DNA of 64,000 nt. It comes from JAEXZL01 sp049943125 (GTDB lineage: Bacteria > Bacillota > Clostridia > Clostridiales > Clostridiaceae). The translations under genes were made by a program, and so were the position numbers. The stretch is taken from contig NZ_CP188040.1 of the NCBI RefSeq assembly GCF_049943125.1, positions 3,224,001 through 3,288,000 on the forward strand, in the 5' to 3' direction. This document shows positions 1 to 8,806 of the stretch, piece after piece. The notes under the pieces were generated by a model. It ran no database searches, had not been told where the DNA came from, and saw nothing but the letters and a program-made list of their open reading frames with translations. Numbering within the stretch: position 1 is the stretch's first letter; every line of letters begins with the position of its first letter.

Positions 1-353
1 GGAAAACCTTACTAGCATATCAGACTGATGAATTTATAGAAGACTATATAAAAATTATGGAGGAAGATACAACCTGCTATCCTAAATTTGAAGCAAGTAA
101 GTTAAGAGCGGATATAACTAGAATAAGGAAGGAAGGGGTTGCAGTTTCACATGGTGAATATATAGATGGGGCAGTAGGAATTGGTGCGCCAGTCTTTGAT
201 GCAAAAGGAAAGCTTAAAGGTTCTATAGGTATCATAGCGCCAGAATCTCGTATCTTAGAAGGGGACAAAATTGATAAAGTTAAGCTTTCTGTTAAGAAAT
301 ATGCAGAGAAGCTATCCTATAATATGGGGTATGCAGATAACAATGGATATTAA
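1..353 (+). CDS. IclR-family transcriptional regulator, C-terminal part (5' truncated by window)
   Basis: The reading frame is open from base 3, so the gene starts before the window. The visible part carries the effector-binding half of an IclR regulator: a GKTLLAY-like segment, then GVAVSHGEYIDGAVGIGAPVFD and a GSIGIIAPESRI-like end, all typical of the family. The DNA-binding winged helix would lie upstream and is not visible. It sits just before the glutaconyl-CoA/hydroxyglutaryl-CoA operon in the same direction. Two palindromes resembling IclR operators (676-689 and 942-955) lie between them. Local control of that operon is inferred; the effector is unknown. Confidence 0.85.
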   Translation, partial: KTLLAYQTDEFIEDYIKIMEEDTTCYPKFEASKLRADITRIRKEGVAVSHGEYIDGAVGIGAPVFDAKGKLKGSIGIIAPESRILEGDKIDKVKLSVKKYAEKLSYNMGYADNNGY

Positions 354-387
354 TAATAACTAATTTCCCAATGATTATAGCTATAAG

Positions 388-466
388 CCATAGTAAAACT
401 AGCTTTCTTGATAGGAATTTTCTAATCATCAAGCTTTGGATCTAGTAATATTACTATGGTTTTTTA
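388..466 (+). terminator. Probable intrinsic terminator of the IclR gene
   Basis: A long hairpin has outer arms 388-396 (CCATAGTAA) and 451-459 (TTACTATGG), with further inner pairing (CTTGAT with ATCAAG). It is followed at once by a T-run (460-466). It would end the regulator transcript before the gcd operon. Confidence 0.7.
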
Positions 467-675
467 TTTATTTTTATTAAACTATTGTTTTAGTTCCATA
501 ATAGTTAAAAATTAATTCACAAAATCAAATATCAAGTATAGACATTTTAAATTCTTGTTGATATAATATATTTAGAAAATATTCTTACAAATTATTCAAT
601 TATGTGTAGATGTGTCCATTGGTTTTTGGAAGTGATAACATAAGCAAACAGTTTATATTTTTTTTGCTAAATTAA

Positions 676-689
676 TGGAATGCATTCCA
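676..689. promoter_or_regulatory. Perfect 14-bp palindrome, candidate IclR-type operator
   Basis: TGGAATGCATTCCA is its own reverse complement. It resembles the TGGAAAT/ATTTCCA arms known for E. coli IclR. A near copy lies at 942-955. Binding by the upstream IclR protein is inferred. Confidence 0.5.
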
Positions 690-812
690 CAATATGAAAT
701 ATATAGTTAACTTTAGTCTTTAACAGGATGAGAAAGTTATAAAAATACTTTTACTAATTATTTTATATTGTAATATAGTTTGAAAATATCATATAAATAA
801 TAATTTAAGCTC

Positions 813-841
813 TAGACTTAATAATTTCGCCTTGTTATAAT
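813..841 (+). promoter_or_regulatory. Candidate promoter of the gcd-gct-hgd operon
   Basis: TAGACT (813-818), a 17-base spacer and TATAAT (836-841) with an upstream TG (extended -10). The start near 848 would give a leader of roughly 215 bases and place the 942-955 palindrome downstream, as a roadblock-type operator. Confidence 0.45.
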
Positions 842-941
842 ACAATTATACAAGATACGACATTATATTGGCTTGTTTCTGTGAAATAAAGCTTTATTAA
901 GAGAAGCTTAAATGTTTATATTATATTTTTTAATAATTACG

Positions 942-955
942 TGGAACGCATTCCG
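942..955. promoter_or_regulatory. Second IclR-like operator candidate
   Basis: TGGAACGCATTCCG shares GGAA-N4-TTCC and the ..GCA.. centre with the perfect palindrome at 676-689, about 266 bases upstream. Two well-spaced similar sites would allow looping. The function is inferred. Confidence 0.45.
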
Positions 956-1064
956 TATAGTGAAATAATTTCTGCAAAATAACTTCTTTAGCCATAATTG
1001 ATACAGTTGTAAGAATAGCATACTTAAACAGAGATTAAAAAATATAAATTAAGGAGGCTATAAC

Positions 1065-2204
1065 ATGGATGTATTAATTGACGGTATAACCTCATTGACT
1101 CTTGGACAGATAGTGATGTGGGTTATAGGAGGAGTATTAATTTATCTCGCTATCAAAAAGGAATATGAGCCATCATTATTACTACCAATGGGTTTTGGTG
1201 CAATTTTGGTTAACTTTCCTGACACTGGAGTCCTTACTCAAATAGTAGGAAATACTGAAGTAGAAGGTATACTAGAATTTTTGTTCCAGGGAGGAATATC
1301 CACTGAGCTATTTCCACTTCTTATTTTTATAGGGATTGGTGCCATGATAGACTTTGGTCCACTTCTTCAAAATCCCTTTATGCTCTTATTCGGTGCTGCT
1401 GCACAGTTTGGCATTTTCTTTACAATAATAGTTGCTGCTGTATTTGGAGGCTTTTCAATCCGTGAGGCTGCTTCCATAGGAATAATCGGAGCAGCTGATG
1501 GGCCTACTGCAATCTTTGTTGCAGGCCAGCTAGCATCTCAACTTCTTGGACCTATTACCGTAGCTGCTTATTCTTATATGGCATTAGTTCCAATAATCCA
1601 GCCTTTTGCTATTAAGCTAGTCACCACTAAAAAAGAAAGACGTATAAGAATGAAATATAAGGCAGAAGGTGTATCGAAGCTTACTAGGATAACCTTCCCA
1701 ATAGTTATTACCCTAGTTGCAGGACTTATATCACCAATGTCCCTGCCATTAGTAGGATTTTTAATGTTTGGTAATCTGTTAAGAGAATGCGGTGTTTTAG
1801 ATAGATTATCTCAAACAGCACAAAATGAGCTGGTGAATATAATTACAATATTGTTAGGCATCACTATTGCTACAAAGATGACTGCAGATCAATTCTTACA
1901 GTGGAAGACACTATTAATAATTGGCTTTGGGCTTGTTGCATTTATCTTTGATACCATCGGTGGGGTGCTATTTGCTAAACTAATAAATGTATTCTTAAAG
2001 ATTACTGGGAAGCCATTAATTAATCCTATGATAGGAGCTGCCGGTATATCTGCCTTTCCAATGTCTTCTAGGGTTATTCAAAAGATGGCACAAAAGGAGG
2101 ATCCTCAAAACTTTGTGCTCATGTATTCAGTTAGTGCAAATGTAGCAGGTCAGATTGCTTCTGTTGTTGCTGGTGGAATGATTCTTGCATATTTCGCAGC
2201 TTGA
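1065..2204 (+). CDS. gcdB: Glutaconyl-CoA decarboxylase beta subunit (sodium-translocating)
   Basis: This is the membrane subunit that decarboxylates carboxybiotin and exports sodium. The 379-residue protein is almost wholly hydrophobic and carries the family hallmark GIIGAADGPTAIFVAGQLA near residues 140-158 and a C-terminal NPMIGAAGISAFPMSSRV segment. It belongs to the OadB/GcdB/MmdB family. Neighbouring gcdA, gctA/B and hgd genes assign it to glutaconyl-CoA rather than oxaloacetate or methylmalonyl-CoA. AAGGAGGC just upstream fixes the start. It is the first gene of the operon and is followed by the delta subunit after 35 bases. Confidence 0.93.
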   Translation: MDVLIDGITSLTLGQIVMWVIGGVLIYLAIKKEYEPSLLLPMGFGAILVNFPDTGVLTQIVGNTEVEGILEFLFQGGISTELFPLLIFIGIGAMIDFGPLLQNPFMLLFGAAAQFGIFFTIIVAAVFGGFSIREAASIGIIGAADGPTAIFVAGQLASQLLGPITVAAYSYMALVPIIQPFAIKLVTTKKERRIRMKYKAEGVSKLTRITFPIVITLVAGLISPMSLPLVGFLMFGNLLRECGVLDRLSQTAQNELVNIITILLGITIATKMTADQFLQWKTLLIIGFGLVAFIFDTIGGVLFAKLINVFLKITGKPLINPMIGAAGISAFPMSSRVIQKMAQKEDPQNFVLMYSVSANVAGQIASVVAGGMILAYFAA

Positions 2205-2239
2205 TTACACGGATAAAAATATTGAAATGAGGTGTTAAG

Positions 2240-2536
2240 ATGAATATTAATCCAGAACTACTAGGACAATCATTGGAAATAATGGGCTTAGGAATGGCTG
2301 GTATATTTATAGTTTTAACAGTATTGCTATTAGCGGTAAAGATTCTTATTAACATATTCCCTGAGAAGAAGGATAAGGAAAAGCCAAAAACAATAGATAC
2401 GGAAAAAGTAGAAAAAGTAGAGTCAGCTCCTAATAAACCGGAGGATGAGCTAACAGCTGCTATAATTGCTGCAATCTCTGAAGATATAAATCTACCATTA
2501 GATAAATTCAAAGTAACTAACATACGTGAAATTTAA
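2240..2536 (+). CDS. gcdD: Glutaconyl-CoA decarboxylase delta subunit (OadG-like small membrane anchor)
   Basis: This 98-residue protein has one N-terminal membrane segment (about residues 12-36), then a charged K/E-rich stretch and a short C-terminal tail (TAAIIAAISEDINLPLDKFKV). This is the layout of the OadG/GcdD subunits that hold the decarboxylase complex together at the membrane. Sequence conservation in this family is low, so the call leans on the position between the beta subunit and the biotin carrier. GAGGTG upstream of the ATG is the ribosome binding site. Confidence 0.82.
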   Translation: MNINPELLGQSLEIMGLGMAGIFIVLTVLLLAVKILINIFPEKKDKEKPKTIDTEKVEKVESAPNKPEDELTAAIIAAISEDINLPLDKFKVTNIREI

Positions 2537-2619
2537 CTATATAATTCTAAATTCCAAATTTTAAAGATTAAATTATTAATTTATCTAAATCTTATTTAAT
2601 ATGAAAGGATGATTATGTT

Positions 2620-3039
2620 ATGAAGTATGTTGTAAGTGTAAACGGTAAACAATATGATATAGAAGTTGAAAAGGTTGTAGGTGGATACCAACCTATGTCA
2701 AGACAGGGGGCCGCAGCACCAGTGTCAAGAGCGGCGGCTCCAGCTCCAATTTCGCAAAAAGTTCAGTCAGCTCCACAGCCATCACCGGTAAAGGCTCAAA
2801 ATACAGTGGTTAATTCTAGTGCTGGTGATACAAAAATGGAAGCTCCAATGCCTGGTACTATTTTAGATATAAGAGTTAAGGTTGGAGATAAGGTTAGTGA
2901 TGGACAAGTTGTTTTAGTATTAGAAGCCATGAAGATGGAAAATGAAATTGTATCTCCAGTAGATGGTACCATAGCTTCTGTTATGGTGAAGAAGGGAGAT
3001 ACTGTAGACTCTGGCGATATACTCATCACCATTAATTAA
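2620..3039 (+). CDS. gcdC: Glutaconyl-CoA decarboxylase gamma subunit (biotin carrier)
   Basis: The 139-residue protein has a short N-terminal part, a flexible Ala/Pro-rich linker (about 30-65) and a biotinyl domain (about 70-139). The biotinylation motif AMKMEN places the biotinyl lysine at K105. It shuttles CO2 from GcdA to the membrane subunit GcdB. Length and layout match GcdC of Acidaminococcus fermentans. It sits 83 bases after gcdD in the same operon, with an AAAGGATG ribosome binding site. A biotin protein ligase must be encoded elsewhere. Confidence 0.93.
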   Translation: MKYVVSVNGKQYDIEVEKVVGGYQPMSRQGAAAPVSRAAAPAPISQKVQSAPQPSPVKAQNTVVNSSAGDTKMEAPMPGTILDIRVKVGDKVSDGQVVLVLEAMKMENEIVSPVDGTIASVMVKKGDTVDSGDILITIN

Positions 3040-3151
3040 ATATGATTTGGTTATTCTCAATGGATCATGGCAGATACTATTAATAAAATAATTAATTAGA
3101 ATACTTATTAGGCACATTATAAATAATTAATAATCTAAAGGAGGGGTAATG

Positions 3152-4120
3152 ATGAGCCAAAGTAAGGTTTATAGTTTACATGATGCAATTGAAAAATTTG
3201 TGAAGAGTGGTGATCATATTTCCTTTGGTGGTTTTACCACCAATAGGAAGCCATATGCCGCAGTTCACGAAATTCTTAGACAGGGACAGGGAGATTTTAT
3301 AGTTGAGGCAGGGCCAGCTGGTGGAGACTGGGATATGCTAATAGGAGCTGGAAGAGTAAAGGCATATATTAACTGTTATACCGCCAATTCTGGAGTTACC
3401 AATGTTTCCCGTAGGTTTAGAAGTGCAGTAGAAAAAGGAGAAATTCTCATGGAGGATTATTCGCAAGATGTTGTAATGCTTATGCTTCATGCAGCTTCTT
3501 TAGGCTTACCCTATCTTCCAGTGAGACTTATGATGGGAACTGGATTAACAGATTACTGGGGCATTAGCAAAGAAGACAGAGAAAAGATAGACAAGCTACC
3601 CAATGATAAATTTGTCTATGTTGACAATCCATTTAATCCAGGAGAAAGGGTAGTGGCAGTACCAGTACCTCAAATAGATACGGCTATTATACATGTACAG
3701 AAGGCTTCTCCTGACGGTACATGCTCTATAGAAGGAGATGAATTCCACGATATCGATATAGCTGTAGCATCGAAGCACTGTATAGTAACCTGTGAAGAGC
3801 TAGTTAGTAATGAACAAATAAGAAGAGAGCCTTGCAAGAATTCTATACCTTCCTTTGTAGTAGATGCTGTTGTACATGTTCCTTATGGAGCTCATCCATC
3901 CCAATGCTATAACTATTATGATTATGATAATCCATATTTTAAAGATTATGATAAGGCTAGTAAGACTCAAGAAGATTTTGAAGCCTTCCTTAAGGAATGG
4001 GTTTATGATACAGGAAGCCATGAAAATTATTTAAATAAGCTTGGTGCTACTCGTCTTATTAAGCTTAAGACAGTTCCTGGTTATGGGTACGCTACAGAGA
4101 TATGTAAGGAGGTTAAATAA
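3152..4120 (+). CDS. gctA: Glutaconate CoA-transferase subunit A
   Basis: The A subunit of the transferase that moves CoA from acetyl-CoA to 2-hydroxyglutarate (and glutaconate). The protein aligns by eye with the A. fermentans enzyme over its length: SGDHISFGGFTTNRKPYAA, GPAGGDWDMLIGAGRVKAY, NCYTANSGVTNVSRRF and YGAHPSQCYNYYDYDNP are all present. Two adjacent ATG codons occur at 3149 and 3152. The second is better spaced (7 bases) from AAAGGAGG, so it is chosen, giving 322 residues. Its stop codon overlaps the gctB start by one base (TAATG), so the two subunits are translationally coupled. Confidence 0.95.
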   Translation: MSQSKVYSLHDAIEKFVKSGDHISFGGFTTNRKPYAAVHEILRQGQGDFIVEAGPAGGDWDMLIGAGRVKAYINCYTANSGVTNVSRRFRSAVEKGEILMEDYSQDVVMLMLHAASLGLPYLPVRLMMGTGLTDYWGISKEDREKIDKLPNDKFVYVDNPFNPGERVVAVPVPQIDTAIIHVQKASPDGTCSIEGDEFHDIDIAVASKHCIVTCEELVSNEQIRREPCKNSIPSFVVDAVVHVPYGAHPSQCYNYYDYDNPYFKDYDKASKTQEDFEAFLKEWVYDTGSHENYLNKLGATRLIKLKTVPGYGYATEICKEVK

Positions 4121-4932
4121 TGGCTGATTACACTAATTATACAAATAAAGAAATGCAGGCAGTGACCATTGCAAAATGTATAAAAAATGGACAAGTAGTT
4201 ATTGTAGGTACTGGTCTTCCTTTAATTGGAGCTTCCTTAGCAAAGAGGTGCTTTGCCCCAGAATGTAATTTAATAGTTGAAAGTGGCCTTATGGATTGTG
4301 CACCTATAGAGGTTCCTAGAAGTGTTGGTGATAATAGATTGATGGCTCAGTGTGGAGTTCAATGGCCAAATGTTAGATTTATAGGTTTTGAGGCTAATGA
4401 ATGGCTTCACGATAGTGACCGACTTATAGCATTTATTGGTGGTGCTCAGATCGATCCTTATGGAAACGTTAACTCTACCTGTATAGGAGATTATCATCAT
4501 CCAAAAACCAGATTTACTGGCAGTGGAGGAGCTAATGGAATAGCTACCTATTCTAATACAGTAATCATGATGCAGCATGAAAAACGTCGTTTTATAGACA
4601 AGATAGATTATATGACAAGTCCTGGTTGGATAGATGGTCCTGGAGGCAGAGAAAGGATAGGTTTACCTGGAAACAGAGGTCCTCAAATGGTAGTTACAGA
4701 TCGTGGACTTATGAAGTTTGATGAAAAGACTAAGAGAATGTATCTAGCTGGATATTATCCAACCTCCTCTCCAGAAGATATAATTGAAAACACAGGTTTT
4801 GAAATAGATGTGTCGAGAGCTGTACTTCTAGATGCTCCAGATCCTGAGGTTATTAGAATCATTAGAGAAGAAATAGATCCAAAGGAAGCATTTATAAAGG
4901 TTCCAAAAGAAGATGCTCTAGTAGGAGTATAA
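4120..4932 (+). CDS. gctB: Glutaconate CoA-transferase subunit B
   Basis: The 270-residue B subunit carries the catalytic glutamate, visible as E54 in LIVESGLMDC. This is the same position as Glu54 in A. fermentans GctB, where it forms the glutamyl-CoA thioester. The following APIEVPRSVGDNRLMAQCGVQ and GGAQIDPYGNVNSTCIG segments are also family hallmarks. The ribosome binding site AAGGAGG lies inside the end of gctA and the start overlaps its stop by one base, which should give equal amounts of the two subunits of the heteromeric enzyme. Confidence 0.95.
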   Translation: MADYTNYTNKEMQAVTIAKCIKNGQVVIVGTGLPLIGASLAKRCFAPECNLIVESGLMDCAPIEVPRSVGDNRLMAQCGVQWPNVRFIGFEANEWLHDSDRLIAFIGGAQIDPYGNVNSTCIGDYHHPKTRFTGSGGANGIATYSNTVIMMQHEKRRFIDKIDYMTSPGWIDGPGGRERIGLPGNRGPQMVVTDRGLMKFDEKTKRMYLAGYYPTSSPEDIIENTGFEIDVSRAVLLDAPDPEVIRIIREEIDPKEAFIKVPKEDALVGV

Positions 4933-4975
4933 ATATTAACATTACATAAGGAAAAATTGTAAGGAGGAAGAGTGA

Positions 4976-6733
4976 ATGGGAGAATATTCAATGCCTAAAT
5001 ACTTTCAGAATATGCCTGTAGTAGGTAATCCTCTGAGAGAGCGTAATTTAGTAAATGAAGCAGAGCTTAAGAAAATTGAAGAGAAAATTCGTACCTTTGC
5101 TGAAGAGGCAATGGCTGGAGGACGATCTGATGAATCTTTAAATGCCTCGGGGCAGATGACTGCAATACAGAGAATAATGGCTTTAGTTGATGAGGGAAGC
5201 TGGTTTCCTCTCAATAGCATATATAATCCAGAAAACAATGATAATAACTCCACAGGGATATTAAAAGGCTTAGGTCGTGTTGATGGAAAGTGGGTAGTAA
5301 TTGTTGCTTCTGATAATAAGAAGCTGGCAGGGGCCTGGGTTCCAGGACAAGCTGATAACCTTCTTAGAGCGTCGGATACAGCAAAAATACTCAGAATACC
5401 ATTAGTATACTTACTTAACTGCAGTGGTGTGAAATTTGATGAACAAGAAAAAGTTTATCCTAATAGAAGAGGTGGAGGAACTCCATTTTTCCGTAATGCA
5501 GAACTGCAGCAGCTAGGTATTCCAGTTATAGTTGGTATATATGGTACCAATCCTGCTGGAGGTGGTTATCACAGCATAAGTCCTACAATATTAATAGCCC
5601 ATGAAAAGGCTAATATGGCTGTAGGTGGAGCAGGAATATTAGGTGGAATGAATCCTAAGGGCTATGTTGATTTAGAATCTGCCGAGCAGATGATTGAAAT
5701 GCAGATGAAGGGGCCTAAGGAGAATCCTCCTGGCTCTGTAGCTGTTCATTACAACGAAACTGGCTTCTTCCGTGAAGTTTATGAAGAAGAGATTGGAGTT
5801 ATAGAAGGAATAAGAAAATACATAAGCTATTTACCAGCATATAATCTTGATTTCTTTAGAGTGGATGATCCTATGGAACCACAGTTTGACAGCAGTGAAC
5901 TATACAGTTTAGTTCCTATAAATCAAAAACGTATCTATAATATATACGACGTAATAGGTCGACTCTTTGATAATAGTGAGTTTATGGAATATAAAAAAGG
6001 TTTCGGACCAGAAATCGCAGCTGGGCTTGCTAAAGTTGATGGCTTATTAGTAGGAGTTGTTGCTAATGTTCAAGGGATTTTAATGAATTATCCAGAGTAT
6101 AAGAATAATAGTGTTGGAATTGGAGGGAAGCTATATCGTCAGGGTTTAATTAAAATGAATGAGTTTGTTACCCTTTGTGCTAGAGATAGAATACCAATGA
6201 TATGGCTTCAGGATACCACTGGTATTGATGTGGGAGATGAGGCTGAGTGTGCTGAATTACTGGGTCTTGGACAATCACTGATTTACTCCATAGAAAACTC
6301 TGATATACCTCAATTGGAGATTACCCTTCGTAAAGGCTCTGCTGCAGCTCATTATGTTCTAGGAGGTCCTCAGGGGAATAATACCAATGCCTTCTCCTTA
6401 GGTACAGCAGCTACTGAAATGTATGTTATGAATGGGGAAACTGCTGCAGCTGCTATGTATTCTAGGAGATTAGTTAAGGATAAAAAGGAAGGTAAGGATT
6501 TACAGCCTACTATAGATAAGATGAATAACCTTATCGAAAAGTTTACTGAAAAATCCCGTCCACAGTTCTGTGCTGAGGAAGGTATGGTTGATGAAATTGT
6601 TGATATGACAGCTATAAGAGGTTACCTATATGCCTTTACCTGTGCTGCCTATCAAAATCCTAAATCTATATGTGCTTTCCACCAGATGCTTCTACCTAGA
6701 AGCCTTAAAGATTTTGATACTTACAAAAAATAG
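4976..6733 (+). CDS. gcdA: Glutaconyl-CoA decarboxylase alpha subunit (carboxyltransferase)
   Basis: The soluble subunit that transfers the carboxyl group of glutaconyl-CoA to biotin and releases crotonyl-CoA. The 585-residue protein has the two crotonase-like carboxyltransferase halves. Its N-terminal half contains NGKWVV-like and NPAGGGYHSISPT segments; the C-terminal half contains ETLRKGSAAAHYVLGGPQGN-like and AMYSRRLVKDKK segments. The whole is close to A. fermentans GcdA in length and sequence. AGGAGG (4962-4967) lies 8 bases before the chosen ATG, and the start MGEYSMPKYFQNMP matches the A. fermentans start. An in-frame ATG at 4991 is less likely. Confidence 0.95.
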   Translation: MGEYSMPKYFQNMPVVGNPLRERNLVNEAELKKIEEKIRTFAEEAMAGGRSDESLNASGQMTAIQRIMALVDEGSWFPLNSIYNPENNDNNSTGILKGLGRVDGKWVVIVASDNKKLAGAWVPGQADNLLRASDTAKILRIPLVYLLNCSGVKFDEQEKVYPNRRGGGTPFFRNAELQQLGIPVIVGIYGTNPAGGGYHSISPTILIAHEKANMAVGGAGILGGMNPKGYVDLESAEQMIEMQMKGPKENPPGSVAVHYNETGFFREVYEEEIGVIEGIRKYISYLPAYNLDFFRVDDPMEPQFDSSELYSLVPINQKRIYNIYDVIGRLFDNSEFMEYKKGFGPEIAAGLAKVDGLLVGVVANVQGILMNYPEYKNNSVGIGGKLYRQGLIKMNEFVTLCARDRIPMIWLQDTTGIDVGDEAECAELLGLGQSLIYSIENSDIPQLEITLRKGSAAAHYVLGGPQGNNTNAFSLGTAATEMYVMNGETAAAAMYSRRLVKDKKEGKDLQPTIDKMNNLIEKFTEKSRPQFCAEEGMVDEIVDMTAIRGYLYAFTCAAYQNPKSICAFHQMLLPRSLKDFDTYKK

Positions 6734-6761
6734 AGCTTAATATTTCCTGTAGGAGGTTAGT

Positions 6762-7547
6762 ATGGATAAAGTTTTAACTTTAGGTATAGATGTTGGATCT
6801 ACAGCTTCTAAATGTGTGATCTTACAGGATGGCAATAAAATCGTTAGCAAATCGCTAATACATGTGGGAGCTGGAACTAGCGGACCCTCTAGAGCTATAA
6901 AGGAAGTACTGGATAATTGTGGCTTCTCTAAGGAGGATATGGATTATTCCTTAGCCACTGGTTATGGACGTAACTCTATTGACTGGGTTGATTATCAGAT
7001 GAGTGAGCTTACATGTCATGCAAAAGGAGCATATTTTTTATTTCCTAATGTTCATACAGTCATTGATATTGGAGGACAGGATGCCAAGGTCCTGGGTATC
7101 GATGAAAGGGGATATTTAAAAAACTTTGTTATGAATGATAAATGTGCTGCTGGTACAGGGAGATTCTTAGATGTTATGGCTAGAGTTTTAGAGGTTGATA
7201 TTAATGATCTGGAGAGGTACTCTGAGATGTCTACCAAGACTGTTAATATCAGCTCCACCTGCACTGTATTTGCAGAATCAGAAGTTATATCACAGCTAGC
7301 CCAAAGCACTGATAGGTGCGACATTATAAGAGGTATACATAGATCTGTAGCTGGACGAGTTGCAGGACTTGCGAAAAGAATAGGAATTCAGGATGCTCTT
7401 GTAATGACTGGGGGAGTGGCTCAGAACAAAGGTGTAGTTAAGGCTTTAGAGGAGGAGCTGGGGAGGGAAATTTTCACCTCACCCTTAGCACAGTACACTG
7501 GAGCCTTAGGCGCTGCACTGATTGCTTATGAGAAGTGTAAAAAATGA
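6762..7547 (+). CDS. hgdC: 2-Hydroxyglutaryl-CoA dehydratase activator (archerase, component A)
   Basis: An ATPase of the ASKHA fold that drives one electron into the dehydratase at the cost of ATP and works as a homodimer with one bridging [4Fe-4S] cluster. The 261-residue protein shows the nucleotide-binding GIDVGSTASKCVI (8-20), IDIGGQDAKV (101-110), and the two cluster cysteines C128 (NDKCAAGTGRF) and C167 (SSTCTVFAESE), equivalent to C127 and C166 of the A. fermentans protein. MTGGVAQNKGV lies near the end. It is encoded directly before its target, hgdAB, with TAGGAGG as ribosome binding site. Confidence 0.96.
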   Translation: MDKVLTLGIDVGSTASKCVILQDGNKIVSKSLIHVGAGTSGPSRAIKEVLDNCGFSKEDMDYSLATGYGRNSIDWVDYQMSELTCHAKGAYFLFPNVHTVIDIGGQDAKVLGIDERGYLKNFVMNDKCAAGTGRFLDVMARVLEVDINDLERYSEMSTKTVNISSTCTVFAESEVISQLAQSTDRCDIIRGIHRSVAGRVAGLAKRIGIQDALVMTGGVAQNKGVVKALEEELGREIFTSPLAQYTGALGAALIAYEKCKK

Positions 7548-7576
7548 TAATAGGATTAATTTAAGGAGGGATTAAT

Positions 7577-8806
7577 ATGACAGAGGCTGAGAGAAAACCA
7601 GCAAAAGTTGTTCTCAGAGAAGTTGTTGATATGGTATATCAAAACGCTTGGGAAGCAAAAAAAAGAGGGGAACCAGTGGGGTGGTCTTCCTCTAAGTTCC
7701 CAGCAGAAATTGCAGAAACTTTGGGTCTAGCTGTATGTTATCCTGAGAATCAAGCTGCAGCTATATCTGCAAAGCATGGAGGACAAAGGATGTGTGAGGA
7801 AGCGGAGGCCATGGGTTATGCCAATGACATCTGTGGCTATGCAAGAATTAGCCTTGCTTATGCTGCTGGTGCAGAATGTGAAGAAAAGCCGATGCCACAG
7901 CCAGACTTTTTACTCTGCTGCAACAACATCTGCAACTGTATGACTAAGTGGTATGAGAACATAGCTAGGATGCATAATATTCCATTAATCATGATTGATG
8001 TTCCTTATAACAATACCGTTGAGGTTAGTGATGATGCTGTTGCCTATATAAGAGGCCAGTTTGAGGATGCTATTAAAAAGCTTGAAAAGATAAGTGGGAG
8101 AAAATGGGATGAAAAGAGGTTTGAGGAGGTTTGTGCCAATGCTAACCGCACTGCAAAAGCATGGTTAAAGGCCTGTTCCTACTGTCAGTATACTCCTTCT
8201 CCTTTAAGTGGCTTTGATCTATTCAACCATATGGCTGATGTGGTTACTGCTCGCTGTAAACCAGAAGCTGCTGCAGCCTTTGAACAGCTAGCAGAAGAGT
8301 ATGAGGAGAATGTAAGAACGGGAAAATCAACCTGGAAGTATGAAGAAAATCATAGAATTATGTTTGAAGGCATACCTTGCTGGCCAGTTTTAAAAACTCT
8401 ATTTACACCATTAAAGGAAAAAGGAATCAATACCACAGCAGTAGTATATGCTCCAGCCTTTGGTTTTGTATATAACAATATGGACGAGCTCTGTAAGGCT
8501 TACTGTAAAGCTCCAAATTCAGTATGTATTGAAACGGGAGTGGAATGGCGTGAAACTATCTGTAGAGAGAACAATGTAGATGGAATTCTTGTACATTATA
8601 ACCGCAGCTGCAAGCCATGGAGTGGATATATGCCTGAAATGGAAAGGAGATTCCGCAAGGATTTAGGGGTAGCTGTTGTAGGCTTTGATGGTGATCAAGC
8701 AGATCCTAGGAACTTTTCAGAGGCTCAATACCAGACCCGTGTTCAAGGACTTTATGAGGTTATGGAAGAGAATGCTAAGAAAAAGGGAAGTGAGTTAAGT
8801 GTATAG
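7577..8806 (+). CDS. hgdA: 2-Hydroxyglutaryl-CoA dehydratase alpha subunit
   Basis: A subunit of the radical dehydratase that converts (R)-2-hydroxyglutaryl-CoA to glutaconyl-CoA. The 409-residue protein is cysteine-rich and has the family landmarks PVGWSSSKFPAEIAETLGL (about 33-51), FLLCCNNICNCMTKWYE (about 112-128) and a C-terminal HYNRSCKPWSGYMPEMERRF (about 345-364). Cysteines in these segments include the likely [4Fe-4S] ligands. It overlaps hgdB by 8 bases, so the two subunits are coupled. The ribosome binding site is AAGGAGGG. It is shorter than I recall for the A. fermentans subunit (about 477 residues), a difference worth an alignment. Confidence 0.93.
   Translation: MTEAERKPAKVVLREVVDMVYQNAWEAKKRGEPVGWSSSKFPAEIAETLGLAVCYPENQAAAISAKHGGQRMCEEAEAMGYANDICGYARISLAYAAGAECEEKPMPQPDFLLCCNNICNCMTKWYENIARMHNIPLIMIDVPYNNTVEVSDDAVAYIRGQFEDAIKKLEKISGRKWDEKRFEEVCANANRTAKAWLKACSYCQYTPSPLSGFDLFNHMADVVTARCKPEAAAAFEQLAEEYEENVRTGKSTWKYEENHRIMFEGIPCWPVLKTLFTPLKEKGINTTAVVYAPAFGFVYNNMDELCKAYCKAPNSVCIETGVEWRETICRENNVDGILVHYNRSCKPWSGYMPEMERRFRKDLGVAVVGFDGDQADPRNFSEAQYQTRVQGLYEVMEENAKKKGSELSV

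Larger units (their letters stand above)
467..1064. other. Long AT-rich intergenic control region before gcdB
   Basis: No convincing gene was found in this stretch. It holds two IclR-like palindromes and one good promoter candidate, listed separately, and otherwise very AT-rich sequence. Such a long untranslated region ahead of a catabolic operon suggests layered control. Confidence 0.6.
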
